64,000 nucleotides of DNA from Monoplex corrugatus (Eukaryota; Mollusca; Gastropoda; Littorinimorpha; Ranellidae). Location of the stretch: the NCBI GenBank assembly GCA_030674185.1, contig JAPXFY010000086.1, positions 41,085-105,084 on the forward strand, in the 5' to 3' direction. Under the pieces are notes generated by a model that searched no databases, was not told the origin of the DNA, and worked only from the letters and a program-made list of their open reading frames with translations. This document shows positions 22,830-34,495 of the stretch, piece by piece; position 1 is the first letter of the stretch; each line of letters opens with the position of its first letter. Position numbers and translations under genes: made by a program.

Positions 22830-23437
22830 TGTTTATAAAGAAAAAGGGGAAGAAAGACAGACAGACAAGACAGACTTCAATAATGTAGATGAATACAGTC
22901 ACCAGAACTGCTTATTCTTATTGTTGTTTAACTCGATGACGACGCTCCTCAGCTATCCACGTCTTGACTGTGATATTATGGGTTTTTTCACCAAGACTAC
23001 ATGTATACTATAATAAAGGAGATTATACTGACAGCAGAGTTTAACCTACGACCTTTTAAAACATATACAACAGGATAGGTTTATTGTTGTTGGATATTCT
23101 CCAGAAGTTTTTAAAAAGTACCAAAAACTGTGCGTCTCAAGTGTTTCGGCAGCCATTTTAGGGTTGCGTCTCTCCAAAGAGTTAAAGCCCCATCGACTGT
23201 GTAGAGCCAAATCGGGGCTATAACCGCTTCAAATCGTACAAAACTTCAACAGGAAAAAAAAAAAAAAAGAAAAGAAAATTAAGTATGCATATCAAAATTG
23301 CACACATAATCCAAGGACATGCCCCTGGTATCACTCAGTCCAATTTATAAATGTGCAATGTGCATGTGTGTGCGTCTATAAATGGGTATATTAATGTATG
23401 TTTATGTTTACTTTCTTAAGTGTGTGTCTCAAAGACT
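22830..23437. other. Dispersed low-copy repeat (unclassified)
   Basis: Blocks actcgatgacgacgctcctc, ggagattatactgacagcag and ccaaaaactgtgcgtctcaa recur at 45680-46260 and, diverged, at 62910-63575, each time next to a tRNA-SINE head. No coding frame. Confidence 0.55.
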
Positions 23438-23768
23438 GAATTTATTTATCAGGTGATCTATACACTTTTCTTCCTTACGTATTTTTATGTCTATTTATTT
23501 ATCAGGTGATCTATACACTTTTCTTCCTTACGTATTTTTAAGTCTACTTATTTATTTATCAGGTGATCTATACACTTTTCTTCCTTACGTATTTTTAAGT
23601 CTACTTATTTATCAGGTGATCTATACACTTTTCTTCCTTACGTATTTTTAAGTCTACTTATTTATCAGGTGATCTATACACTTTTCTTCCTTACGCATTT
23701 TTAAGTCTACTTATTTATTTATCAGGTGATCTATACACTTTTCTTCCTTACGTATTTTTAAGTCTACC
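23438..23768. repeat. 48-57 bp minisatellite, 6 copies
   Basis: Unit ttatttatcaggtgatctat, acacttttcttccttacgta, tttttaagtctac. Unit B retains a single copy at 46278-46333. Confidence 0.93.
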
Positions 23769-23828
23769 ATCTCTACTACCCATCTGTAATTTCATGCTAT
23801 GATCTGTTATGTTGCATTGACACTTTGA

Positions 23829-23998
23829 CCCCCACACCCTATCCACCAACTGCAAAAATTTAACCCTTTGAATCCCTCACCCTATCCACCAGCTTCCTGG
23901 GTGAGGGAGTCAAAGGTAAGTTTTTGTATTGCTAGCATGACTGGTAATGCAGGATGCTGGTGGACAGGCTGCGGGCCGGGGGTCAAGGGGTTAATAAT
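23829..23998. mobile_element. Foldback MITE with CCCTTTGA-type ends
   Basis: Related to the cluster at 7095. Left end gacccccacaccctatccac, internal ttaaccctttgaatccctca, right end gggggtcaaggggttaa. It adjoins TIR element copy 3. Partner at 46387-46558. Confidence 0.55.
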
Positions 23999-23999
23999 A

Positions 24000-24604
24000 T
24001 GTGACCTCCCACCACGAAATCAGTCTTAACTCACAGTCAGTCGAACAGCACTAGGAGCTGAAAAGGTGACTGAGGGTTCATCTGGGGTGTTTTGACTTTT
24101 TCTCAAAATTGATTTCTGTGGACTATAATCTACCCTCAGAAATTTTTTTTCTCAGAAAAATATAATTAATCAATTAAAAATGGTATTTTAATGCACTGAT
24201 CGTGGAGAAAGAACGCATGTTCTTACCAAAAGTACTTATTTTTTGTCTCATATTGCGAACCGTAACATGTACAGGACCCCCACACGTAATATACTTCCAG
24301 AAAGCTCTTTGGTGCACCTTTCGGATAATGACAGCTAAAATTAGAAACAAACTGATTCAAAGCCACCAAATAAAGAAATCTACGGAAAATGTGGGGAGAG
24401 TACATAAAAACTTTAGATGCCGTTTCCTCAAAATGGCCGTCACACAACTTGATGACTTTAAACATACATAACGTCTACATTTCTTTGAGTACAAGCTTTA
24501 TTCAAGTACCAAAATAATCAGGAGAATGTACATTTTCCAGTAATATGTATATCTCAAAATACCCAAAATGTTAGTAAAGACTAATTTCATGCTGGGAGGT
24601 CACA
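24000..24604. mobile_element. TIR element (MITE-like), copy 3
   Basis: Clean ends TGTGACCTCCCACCACGAAA and inverse catgctgggaggtcaca, flanked by TA on both sides (aata-TGTGACC, GGTCACA-tatg). 24605-24931 is unassigned apart from a poly(C)/poly(T) run. Confidence 0.82.
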
Positions 24605-24931
24605 TATGTGACAATAGGTTTATGTATCAGAGTGTGTTTATCCTGCGTTAATGTTCTGACAAGGCAACCCTTCCCTCTCCAAACACCCCCCCCCCCCTTT
24701 TTTTTTTTTTATCTACGTAAACTGCAATGAGCATTTTTTGACATGGATTCTTTATTCTAAACAAATGAAACTATTATTGTTGTTATCATCATTATTACAG
24801 TCATATCCACAATCTCTTCATTTACAAAGTTGCGGATATGCTCTCAAAACGCAGGCAAACGTTAGTGCTTGGGAGCACACGCTCGTTATCACACGCACAA
24901 GTAACTGCCCAGTTAATTTGAGAAACCTGAT

Positions 24932-25350
24932 TATATGAACAATACACAATGCGTATGTGAAACTTCCAAACAAAACAAAAACAATGAAAAAATCATGGAA
25001 CATATGAACACTAGACAATGAGTATGTGAAACTTGCAAACAAAAACAAACAAATAAAAACAATGAAAAATTCATGGAATATATGAACACTAGACAATGCA
25101 TATGTGAAACTTTCAAACAAAACAAAGAAACAAAAACAATGAAAAAATCATGACAGATGAACACTAGACAATGCGTATGTGAAACTTGCAAACAAAAACA
25201 AACAAATAAAAACAATGAAAAAAATTCATGGAATATATGAACACTACACAATGTGTTACCTGAAACTTACAAACAAAACAAACAAAAATGACGAAAAAAT
25301 CATGGAACATAAAAACACTAGAAAATACGTATGTGAAACTTGCAAACAAA
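24932..25350. repeat. 65-76 bp minisatellite (left part, split by a LINE)
   Basis: Unit contains atgaacactagacaatgcgt, atgtgaaacttgcaaac, (aaac)n and aatgaaaaaatcatggaa; about five copies. The same repeat resumes after the LINE at 27300-27590. Confidence 0.9.
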
Positions 25351-25460
25351 ATAATAATAATTACAATATTTATATAGCGCAAAATCTTGATAAAATCAAA
25401 TCTAAGCGCTGAAACACACACACACGCACGCACGCGCACACACACACACACACACACACA

Positions 25461-25529
<69 letters not shown>

Positions 25530-27297
25530 GCATGGCTATATATGGGGAGAAAGAATAAAAGCAATGGAAAATTATAGACAGCATATCATATACAATTATG
25601 TATTACAATGTGATTCCCCTCCGAGTGGAGACAGGCTGCAGAGGGGGTTGAGTGAGGTCAGGATTTTATGCAGAGGAGAAAAGGTGAGTTTTGAGAGCGG
25701 ACTTGAAGGAGACAAAAGTAGGTTGCTGACGGACTGAGAGAGGAAGTTTGTTCCAGGAGAGTGGACCAGAAACAGAGAAGGCTCGTGGACCATAGGTATT
25801 GAGCTTAGTGCGTGGAAAGCGAAAAGTCAGAGGATCGGAGGCAGAATGGAGGGTACGTGAGGGAACATAGATCTCAAGTGGGCTTGACAGGCAATCGGGG
25901 GCTGCGTTACTGAGGCTTTTGTGGCACATGCTGTCTAGTTTGTACTTTATGCGCTTTGATACAAGGAGCCAATGAAGTTGTGCCAGGAGAGGAGATATGT
26001 GGTCAGCTTTTTTCTTTTTGAGTACAAGGTGTGCAGCATTGTTTTGAATGCGCTGTAGGATGTGAATGGTGGAGGCAGGAAGACCAGACAGGAGTGAATT
26101 GCAATAGTCAATGCGAGACATTATGAAGGAGAGAACGAGTTTTGCAGTTGTTTCGACAGATACTTCCAGATCAGGCTTATACGATGGAGGTGATAGTAGC
26201 AAGATCTGGCAGTTTGAGAAACAAAGTTGTTCATGGAGAGGGTAGAGTCAATGCAGACACCAAGGTTTTTAGCTGAATCAGAAATTGGGACTGATGTGTT
26301 ACATAATGGGAGAGAAAGAGGAGGCAGCTGAGAAAGTTTCTGACGGGTGCCAATGAGGATAGCTTCTGTCTTGTCGTTGTTAAGCTGAAGTTTATTGTAT
26401 GTCATCCAGTTCTTAATGTCCGAGTAACACTCAGTGGTGCGAGTCAAGAGGCGCTGTATATTGTCAGGTGAGTCACTGTCTTGAAGTTGGGTGTCATCAG
26501 CATAGAAGTGGTGTTTTATAGAGTGGGAGTTGATGATGGTGGACAAGGGGGAGGTGTAAAGAGTGAAAAGAACAGGGCCAAGGACAGATCCTTGTGGAAC
26601 ACCACAGGTCAGGTATGCAGGTTGAGAGTAAGTGCCATTGATGAGAACAGTTTGTTTTCTGTTTGATAGATATGAAGTGAACCAGGAGAGAGCAGTGTCA
26701 GAAATGCCAAAAATATGATGGAGTCTAGAAAGGAGAATACCATGATCAATGGTATCAAAAGCTGCAGACAGATCAAGGAGTGTGAGGAGAGAGACTTTGC
26801 CAGTATCAGTTGCAAGGAGGAGATTGTTGAGAATGTGTAGCAGGGCAGTTTCAGTGCTATGGCACTGGCGGTAGGCTGACTGGAAAGGATTGAGGAGATT
26901 GTTGGCAGACAGGTGAGAGTTCAGCTGGTTGAGGACAACTTTTTCAAGGAGTTTTGACAAGAAAGAGAGATTAGAGATAGGCCGGTAATTTTTCAGTTCA
27001 TTTGGGTCTAAATTGTATTTCTTGAGGAAAGGGTGAACAATAGCAGACTTGAAAGAATCTGGGACAGTTCCAGTTTGAAAAGAAGTGTTGATGATGTCAG
27101 TGACGAATGGGAGGAGAGTAGGGAGACAGTCGGAGTAGAGAGAACCTGGAAGAGGATCCAGTTCGCAGGTTTTGAACGACATGGATCTGATTGTGTGGAG
27201 AATTTCTTCTTGTGAGACTGGGGTAAAAGTAGTAAGAGGTGTGCCAGAGAAGGAAGGGTCAGGTGGGCATGGTTGACAGGGTGTCCTGTCACGAAGA
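25351..27297 (-). mobile_element. CR1/L2-type LINE, 5'-truncated, copy 1
   Basis: Minus-strand reverse transcriptase in two frames (26121-27182 and 25666-26202) joined by a frame shift near 26160-26200. Motifs: ELKNYRPISNLSFLSKLLEK, LLDLSAAFDTIDHGILLSRL, CGVPQGSVLGPVLFTLY and HFYADDTQL (catalytic YADD). The C-terminus reads [19 protein letters not shown]. The 3' end has a (TG/CA) tract and a cagcgcttagatttg-type tail. It lies inside a minisatellite. Endonuclease and ORF1 are missing, so it is dead. Confidence 0.93.
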
Positions 27298-27299
27298 CA

Positions 27300-27590
27300 A
27301 TTAAAAAAACAATTAAAAAAAAATCATGGAACATATGAACACTACACAATGCCTACATAAAACTTACAAACAAACGATGAAATAATCATGGAACATATGA
27401 ACACTACACAATGCGTACATAAAACTTACAAACAAACGATGAAATAATCATGGAACATATCAACACTACACAATGCGGACATAAAACTTACAAACAAACG
27501 ATGAAAAAATCATGGAACATATCAACACTACACAATGCGTACATAAAACTTACAAACAAAACAAACAAACAAACAAACAAAACCCATGGA
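27300..27590. repeat. 65 bp minisatellite (right part)
   Basis: About four copies of gaaataatcatggaacatat, gaacactacacaatgcgtac, ataaaacttacaaacaaacg, continuing the array interrupted at 25350. Ends in (AAAC)n. Confidence 0.9.
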
Positions 27591-27757
27591 CTGTAAGTGA
27601 CGGCAACTATGGCACGACAACGTAGGGCTGGTAGGCCAACAGTTTGGACTTGTTGTGACAGGAGTGGATCCACTGGGGCCGCACAAACACCAAACCAGGG
27701 TTCTCCGTCAACGCCTGCAACACAACCATCACCAGTCACACACCACTACCATGGCCA

Positions 27758-27905
27758 TGGCAGTTTCAATTTCAGTTTCAGTTTCTCAAGATGACGTCTC
27801 CACGCTTGGAACGAATTTCATACATATATGCACTAACGTCCCAGGTGCCACGTGTATGGTGACCATGGCACATGCCTTAAGCCTGCACATAAACCCATGA
27901 GCTGG
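27758..27905 (-). mobile_element. SINE family 2, 3' part
   Basis: The + strand shows the inverse 3' end: agtttcagtttctcaagatg, acgtctccacgcttggaacg, gccttaagcctgcacataaa. This terminal layout is common in gastropod DNA in my recollection. Partner at 49430-49600; fuller copy at 31622-32372. Confidence 0.7.
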
Positions 27906-27982
27906 CCAGGTCCTGAGGCCCTACCTACACTATGTTTTACCCAGTCTTTATTCTATACTGGCATTTTATTAGCCTACCATTG

Positions 27983-28314
27983 GAATGTTGAGAGTTCATT
28001 GGACAGCAAAGAAAACAAACAAGACAGTCTTGATGGAGGCAGACACAGGTAGATCATTTATAAGGAAGATTAGGAAAAGACAGGCAACATTTATAGGCCA
28101 TTTTATGAGGAAAGGGGAATTGGAGCACCTGGTCATAATGGGAAAGCTGGAGGGAAAGAGAGCACCGGGTAGACCCAGGGAGAAGATGCTAGACGGACTT
28201 GCAGAGTGGCTGGGGACAAGGAGGGTGGAAGAGATGCTTGAGACAAGTGATAGAGACAGATGGAAGTCCACATTCACCAACGCCATGCGGCAAGGCACCT
28301 GATGATGATGATGA
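27983..28314 (+). mobile_element. RTE-type LINE C-terminal fragment
   Basis: Open frame from LRVHWTAKKTNKTVLMEADT through APGRPREKMLDGLAEWLGTR to MRQGT and (GAT)4. Partner at 49652-49984. Confidence 0.9.
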
Positions 28315-28459
28315 CCACTGGAATAATCTCGGTTACATGTAAATGACATGTGTATGTGTGTATCTTACCGTCAAAAAAGGAACATCTATTTGAAGTAAAT
28401 AAATAAATCATTAAAGGTCTGAATCACAACACAACTAGCTTTACTGTATTAAAAAAACA

Positions 28460-28532
28460 CACCCAATGTGGGGCTTGAACCCACGACCTTGGGATTTAGA
28501 GTCCCATGCTCTACCGACTGAGCTAACCGGGC
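28460..28532 (-). tRNA. tRNA-Lys-derived gene or pseudogene with CTA (amber) anticodon
   Basis: The minus strand folds as a 72-nt cloverleaf. The 5' half is gcccggttagctcagtcggt, the anticodon arm TGGGA-CTCTAAA-TCCCA and the T arm GTGGG-TTCAAGC-CCCAC. The acceptor stem pairs with wobbles. The body matches animal tRNA-Lys(CTT), but position 36 is A, so the anticodon reads CTA (UAG codon). A TTTTTTT pol III terminator follows within 5 nt. Box A and box B are intact. It could be a functional suppressor, a pseudogene, or a SINE head; no SINE body is seen. Confidence 0.7.
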
Positions 28533-28615
28533 TTCTTAAATCGAGCTTCTTACCATGGCGAGCCAAAGAGTAATCATTCAGTATGACAGTACGAAGGGTA
28601 TTTGTTTCCTGACCT

Positions 28616-29000
28616 CATCATCATCATGTGCCCTGCCGCAAGGTGTTGGCGATCATGGCCCTCCATATGTATCTAACCCTTGTCGCCGCAAGCACATCTT
28701 CCATCCTCTCTGTCCTCAGCCACCCTGCAAGTCCGTCCAACACTTTCTCCCTGATGCTCTCTTTCCCTCCAGCTTTCCTGTTGTACCAGGTGGTCTAATT
28801 CCCCTTTCCTCATAAAATGGCCTATAAATGTTGCCTGTCTTTTCCTGATCTTCCTTATCAATGATCTTCTTGAGTCTGCCTCCATCAAGACTGTCTCGTT
28901 TGTTTTCTTTGCTGTCCATGGAACTCTTAACATTCTTCTTAGAAACCACATCTCGGCTGCCTCAATCTTGTTCTGGCTTTGCATGGTTTCAGTACACACA
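28616..29000 (-). mobile_element. RTE-type LINE C-terminal fragment
   Basis: Minus frame MQSQNKIEAAEMWFLRRMLR, TAKKTNETVLMEAD and RQATFIGHFMRKGELDHL, then frame shifts. (GAT) tail at the low-coordinate end. 29001-29281 is a low-copy dispersed repeat shared with 50676-50955. Confidence 0.88.
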
Positions 29001-29281
29001 CAATACTTCAACAGGAAAAAACAGGAAAAGAAAATTACATACACATATTAATGCATTCACACACATAATCTAAGGAGATGCCCCTGGCATTGACCACTGT
29101 CCAATTTATCGCATAGAGGATTTAATAAACACACCTGAATACAAATTCAAACATAACTAAGAACACTAAAACATATACAAAAACAGGCCTAAATTACCTA
29201 AAATTGCTTCCGCATATCTCATTTCCTTAGAGCCAAAAATGCACTTCATACACATACCCAATCATCAATCCTAAGACAAAG

Positions 29282-29362
29282 TATATATAATAATAATAAT
29301 AATAATATATTTTATTTATATAGCGCAAAATCTTGATAAAATCAAATCTAAGCGCTGAGCGT
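29282..29362 (-). mobile_element. CR1/L2-type LINE 3' tail fragment
   Basis: (TAA)n followed by tatagcgcaaaatcttgata and aatcaaatctaagcgctgag; the 3' end only. Confidence 0.8.
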
Positions 29363-29574
29363 ATACATGCATACATACCTACATACATATGAGCGTATAC
29401 ATGCATACATACTTACATACATAAATCTAAGCTGAGCGTATACATGCATACATACATACATACATACATAAATCTAAGCGTATACATACATACATACATA
29501 CATACATACATACATACATACATACATACATACATACATACATACATACATACATACGTACGCACATGCATACA
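29363..29574. repeat. (CATA)n repeat block
   Basis: Three partial units (gagcgtatacatgcatacat) then about 27 CATA steps, between two LINE tails. Confidence 0.93.
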
Positions 29575-29672
29575 TAATAATTACAATATTTATATAGCGT
29601 AAAATCTCGACAAAATCAAATCCAAGCGCCGAAAAGACACACACGCACGCACGCATGCACGCACGCACACAC

Positions 29673-29743
<71 letters not shown>

Positions 29744-31388
29744 TGGCCACAAATGGGGAGAAAGAATAAAAGCAATAAAAGCAAGAATAAAAGCAATGGA
29801 AAATTATAGAGAGCACATCATATACAATTATATATTAAAACAAAGTGATTCCCCTCCGAGCGGAGACAGGCTGCAGAGGGGGGTTGAGTGAGGTTAGGAT
29901 TTTATGCAGAGGAGAAAAGGTGAGTTTTGAGAGCGGACTTGAAGGAGACAAAATAGGTTGCTGACGGACTGAGAGAGAAAGTTTGTTCCAGGAGAGTGGA
30001 CCAGAAATAGAGAAGGCTCGTGGACCATAGGTATTGAGCTTAGTGCGTGGAAAGTGAAAAGTCAGAGGATCGGAGGCAGAGCGGAGGGTACGTGAGGGAA
30101 CATAGATATCAAGTAGGCTTGACAGGTAATCGGGGGCTGCGTTATTGAGGCTTTTGTAGCACATGGTGTCTAGTTTGTACTGTATGCGCTTTGATACAGG
30201 GAGCCAGTGAAGTTGTGCCAGGAGAGGAGATATGTGGTCAGCTTTTTTCTTTTTGAGTACAAGGCATACAGCATTGTTTTGAATGCGCTGTAGGATGTGA
30301 ATGGTGGAGGCAGGAAGACCAGACAGGAGTGAATTGCAATAGTCAATGCGAGACATTATGAAGGAGAGAACGAGTTTTGCAGTTGTTTCGACAGACAGAT
30401 ACTTCCTGATCAGGCTTATACGATGGAGATGATAGTAGCAAGATCTGGCAGTTTGAGAAACAAAGTTGTTCATGGAGAGGGTAGAGTCAATGCAGACACC
30501 AAGGTTTTTAGCTGAATCAGAAATTGGGACTGATGTGTTACATAATGGGAGAGAAAGAGGAGGCAGCTGGGAAAGTTTCTGACGGGTGCCAATGAGGATA
30601 GCTTCTGTCTTGTCGTCATTAAGCTGAAGTTTGTTGAACGTCATCCAGTTCTTAATGTCCGAGTAACACTCAGTGGTGCGAGTCAACAGGCGCTGTATAT
30701 TATCAGGTGAGTCACTGTCTTGAAGTTGGGTGTCATCAGCATAGAAGTGGTGTTTTATAGAGTGGGAGTTGATGATGGTGGACAGTGGGGAGGTATAAAG
30801 AGTGAAAAGAACAGGGCCAAGGACAGATCCTTGTGGAACACCACAGGTCAGGTATGCAGGTTGAGAGTAAGTGCCATTGATGAGAACAGTTTGTTTTCTG
30901 TTTGATAAATACGAAGTGAAAAAGGAGAGAGCAATGTCAGAGATGCCAAAAGTATGATGAAGTCTAGAAAGGAGAATACCATGGTCAATGGTATCGAAGG
31001 CTGCAGACAGATCAAGGAGTGTGAGGAGAGAGACTTTGCAAGTATCAGTTGCAAGGAGGAGATTGTTGAGAATGTGTAGTAGGGCAGTTTCAGTGCTATG
31101 GCACTGGCGGTAGGCTGACTGGAAAGGATTGAGGAGATTGTTGGCAGACAGGTGAGAGTTCAACTGGTTGAGGACGACCTTTTCAAGGAGTTTTGACAAG
31201 AAAGAGAGATTAGAGATAGGCCTGTAATTTTTCAGTTCATTTGGGTCTAAATTGTGTTTCTTGAGGAGAGGGTGAACAATAGACTTGAAAGAATCTGGGA
31301 CAGTTCCAGTTTGAAGAGAAGTGTTGATGATGTCAGTGATGAATGGGAGGAGAGTAGGGAGACAGTCGGAGTAGAGAGAACTTGGAAG
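29575..31388 (-). mobile_element. CR1/L2-type LINE, 5'-truncated, copy 2 (unit A only)
   Basis: A minus frame of 454 codons (29835-31199) is open from SKLLEKVVLNQLNSHLSANN to the C-terminus. It contains AAFDTIDHG (residues 66-74), GVPQGSVLGP (120-129) and YADD (153-156). A frame shift near 31275 separates the upstream part (LPTLLPFITDIIN). The 3' tail has a (CA) tract. Unit B has an uninterrupted site here (about 50955-50968), so this insertion is younger than the A/B split. Confidence 0.93.
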
Positions 31389-31575
31389 ACTTTATCGAAC
31401 ACATACAGGTGAATGGACCAGCAAGGCAGAAAATGATAGGAAGAAATGACAGAAAGCAAAGGAACAAGGCAGAAACAAAGAGAGTGACAGAAAAGAGGAA
31501 ATGTCTGGCACAGAATTTCCAGAAGATGAGGATACTATTTATACTGAAAGAGCCCCTGGCGTCCCCATGGGGGGA
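31389..31575. repeat. Dispersed repeat (unclassified)
   Basis: cacatacaggtgaatggacc, gaaatgacagaaagcaaagg, tatttatactgaaagagccc. Partner in B at 50965-51165; inverse copies at 19491 and 42484. Confidence 0.75.
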
Positions 31576-31621
31576 AAGCATACAGATGCTGTCTTGTAAA
31601 AACAAATTAAAATGCAAGTGT

Positions 31622-32372
31622 AGGGCTTTTCAATTCAGTTTCAATTTTTAAGGATGATGTCTCCACGCTCGGAATGAATTCCACATACACTAACGTCACA
31701 GGTGCCATGTGATGGAGAAGATCCAGAATGATCACAGCACAAGCCTTAAGCCTGCACATAAAGCCATGAGCTGGCCAGGTCCAGAGGTCCTACCCAGATA
31801 GTTCCATAACCCTGAGGGGAGCGAGGTGACAGAGACCTCAACTTTTCCTGGGGCCAGCATCACGAAGGCGGCGCCCATGCCCTCTCCCTCGCTTCAAATT
31901 CATATTCATGTCCATGTCTTCTTCAACAAGACTTCGGAAAGGCAACACGGCTAACTGAAGGCAACAAGGCTAACTGAAGGCAACAAGGCTAACTGAAGGC
32001 AACAAGGCTAACTGAAGGCAACACGGCTAACTGAAGGCAACACGGCTAACTGAAGGCAACACGGCTAACTGGTCTTCAAGGGGTGGGATCTGGGAAATCA
32101 ACCTATCTCTCCAATGTTTTATACCAAGGCAGCCAGGCAATGCCCTGCTCTTCACGATTTTTAACTGCCATGGATCTTTAATGTGCGCAACCAGAAGGCA
32201 CATGGGTCCGACTCGTTTTTTGTCCCCTTCCGATGGACTAGACGTTCAGTTGGATTTTCCTGTCAAACTGAGGAGAAAAGTTGAGGCCTCTACGGGGAGG
32301 GAACCCTGGAACCTCGAGTTTAGTTACTGGCAGGCAAACATCTGAACCATTCTGCCACTCTTCTCCCTAAAA
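31622..32372 (-). mobile_element. tRNA-derived SINE, family 2, near full length
   Basis: The minus strand starts at a tRNA-like head (gtggcagaatggttcagatg, gaggttccagggttccctcc). It continues tttgacaggaaaatccaact, gaacgtctagtccatcggaa and acattaaagatccatggcag, and ends with a ttgaaactgaattg 3' end. This organisation matches a SINE widespread in gastropods in my memory. A 19 bp minisatellite sits within it. Confidence 0.75.
31940..32069. repeat. 19 bp minisatellite, ~7 copies
   Basis: Unit ggcaacacggctaactgaa (or aacaagg), lying inside SINE family 2. Confidence 0.95.
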
Positions 32373-32418
32373 GTATTACAGTGGTGAGTGTAGCGCTTGC
32401 ACTGCCCTTACCCATCAT

Positions 32419-33908
32419 CTTTTGTACTTGACACAGTACACTGACCTCTGACACAGTACACTGACCTCTGACACAGTACACTGACCTCTGACACAGTACA
32501 CTGACCTCTGACACAGTACACTGACCTGACACAGTACACTGACCTCTGACACAGTACACTGACCTCTGACAGAGAACACTGACCTCTGACACAGTACACT
32601 GACCTGGCACCGTACACTGACCTGACACAGTACACTGACCTGACACAGTACATTGACCTCTGACACAGTACACTGACCTCTGACACAGTACACTGACCTC
32701 TGACACAGTACACTGACCTCTGACACAGTACACTGACCTCTGACACAGTACACTGACCTCTGACACAGTACACTGACCTCTGACACAGTACACTGACCTG
32801 ACACAGTACACTGACCTCTGACACAGTACACTGACCTCTGACACAGTACACTGACCTCTGACACAGTACACTGACCTGACACAGTACACTGACCTAAAAC
32901 AGTACACTGACCTCTGACACAGTACACTAACCTCTGACACAGACCTGACACAGTCCACGGATCTCTGACACAGTACACTGACCTGACACAGTACACTGAC
33001 CTGACACAGTACACTGACCTCTGACACAGTACACTGACCTCTGACATAGTACACTGCCCTGACACAGCACACTGACCTGACACAGTACACTGACCTCTGA
33101 CACAGTACACTGACCTCTGACACAGTACACTGACCTGACACAGTACACTGACCTCTGACACAGTACACTGACCTCTGACACAGTACACTGACCTCTGACA
33201 CAGTACACTGACCTCTGACACAGTACACTGACCTGACACAGTACACTGACCTGACACAGTACACTGACCTCTGACACAGTACACTGACCTCTGACACAGT
33301 ACACTGACCTCTGACACAGTACACTGCCCTGACACAGCACACTGACCTGACACAGTACACTGACCTCTGACACAGTACACTGACCTGACACAGCACACTG
33401 ACCTGACACAGTACACTGACCTCTGACACAGTACACTGACCTGACACAGCACACTGACCTCTGACACAGTACACTGACCTCTGACACAGTACACTGACCT
33501 GACACAGTACACTGACCTGACACAGTACACTGACCTCTGACACAGTACACTGACCTCTGACACAGTACACTGACCTGACACAGTACACTGACCTGACACA
33601 GTACACTGACCTCTGACACAGTACACTGACCTCTGACACAGTACACTGACCTCTGACACAGTACACTGACCTGACACAGTACACTGACCTCTGACACAGA
33701 ACACTGACCTCTGACACAGTACACTGACCTCTGACACAGTACACTGACCTGACAGTACACTGACCTCTGACACAGTACACTGACCTGACACAGTACACTG
33801 ACCTGACACAGTACACTGACCTGGCACAATATACTGACCTGACACAGTACACTGACCTCTGACACAGTACACTGACATGATACAGTACACTGACCTGACA
33901 CAGTACAC
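32419..33908. repeat. 18/20 bp minisatellite, unit A copy (~75 repeats)
   Basis: Two unit forms mix: ctgacctctgacacagtaca (20 bp) and the same lacking ct (18 bp). On the minus strand each unit carries cag-gtcagtgtac or agag-gtcagtgtac, like a 5' splice site. Very long minus frames (Ser-Val-Tyr-Cys-Val-Arg repeats) arise because few unit combinations contain stops; they are not genes. Confidence 0.97.
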
Positions 33909-33951
33909 AATAAGAGGGAAGCAGGAAGAATTTTTATAATATCAACCAAAG

Positions 33952-34021
33952 GACATAACTCTTGACAGCACGTAGGAATTATCATGGGAGATAATTCCTA
34001 CGTGATCTCAAGAGTTATGTC
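33952..34021. other. Hairpin, 31 bp arms (B copy)
   Basis: Same hairpin as 14396-14465, unchanged in both arms. Confidence 0.8.
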
Positions 34022-34257
34022 TTCTGCAATCAGTTTTTCTCAGAGTCCAGGCTTCTCAGCGAGCCATAAATCATGACTGGCCATATGAAACATTTTAAAA
34101 GTCTTAAGTTTCAGGCCATTGGAGTCAACCAGTGCACGTTTTGGCAAAAAGCACACATAATGACACGAAGCGCTGTTTGGGCAGTGCATCAAATTCATGG
34201 TGAGGGGATAGCCCATGGTCAAATAGTTTGGGCTTTTTTGTGTGCTAGTATCTGTGT

Positions 34258-34495
34258 CAACATTTATAGGCCATTTTATGAGGAAGGGGGATTTGGAGCA
34301 GCTGGTCACAACGGGAAAGCTGGAGGGAAAGAGAGCACCGGGTAGACCCAGGGAGAAAATGCTGGACGGACTTGCAGAGTGGCTGCGGACGAGGAGGGTG
34401 GGGGAGATGCTAGGGGCAACGAGAGATAGAGACAGATGGAAGTCCATGATCGCCAACGCCATGCGGCAGGGCACCTGATGATGATGATGATGAGT
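34258..34495 (+). mobile_element. RTE-type LINE C-terminal fragment
   Basis: 78-codon frame with TFIGHFMRKGDLEQLVTTGK, APGRPREKMLDGLAEWLRTR and MRQGT. B partner of 14703-14935, here without its frame shift. Confidence 0.88.

Larger units (their letters stand above)
14353..33908. repeat. Segmental duplication, unit A (~19.56 kb)
   Basis: Starts aataagagggaagcaggaag and ends inside the 18/20 bp minisatellite. The next base, 33909, restarts with the same aataagagggaagcaggaag. Order and strand of all internal landmarks repeat in unit B. Paired positions include 16032/35560 (RTE), 18208/38048 (RTE), 24000/46560 (TIR element), 25351/47914 (LINE), 28461/50131 (tRNA) and 32419/51311 (array). A allelic-assembly origin is possible. 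Confidence 0.95.

Noticed and set aside
32419..33908. CRISPR-like short regular repeats
   Set aside because: Units are contiguous, with no unique spacers, in a eukaryotic context.
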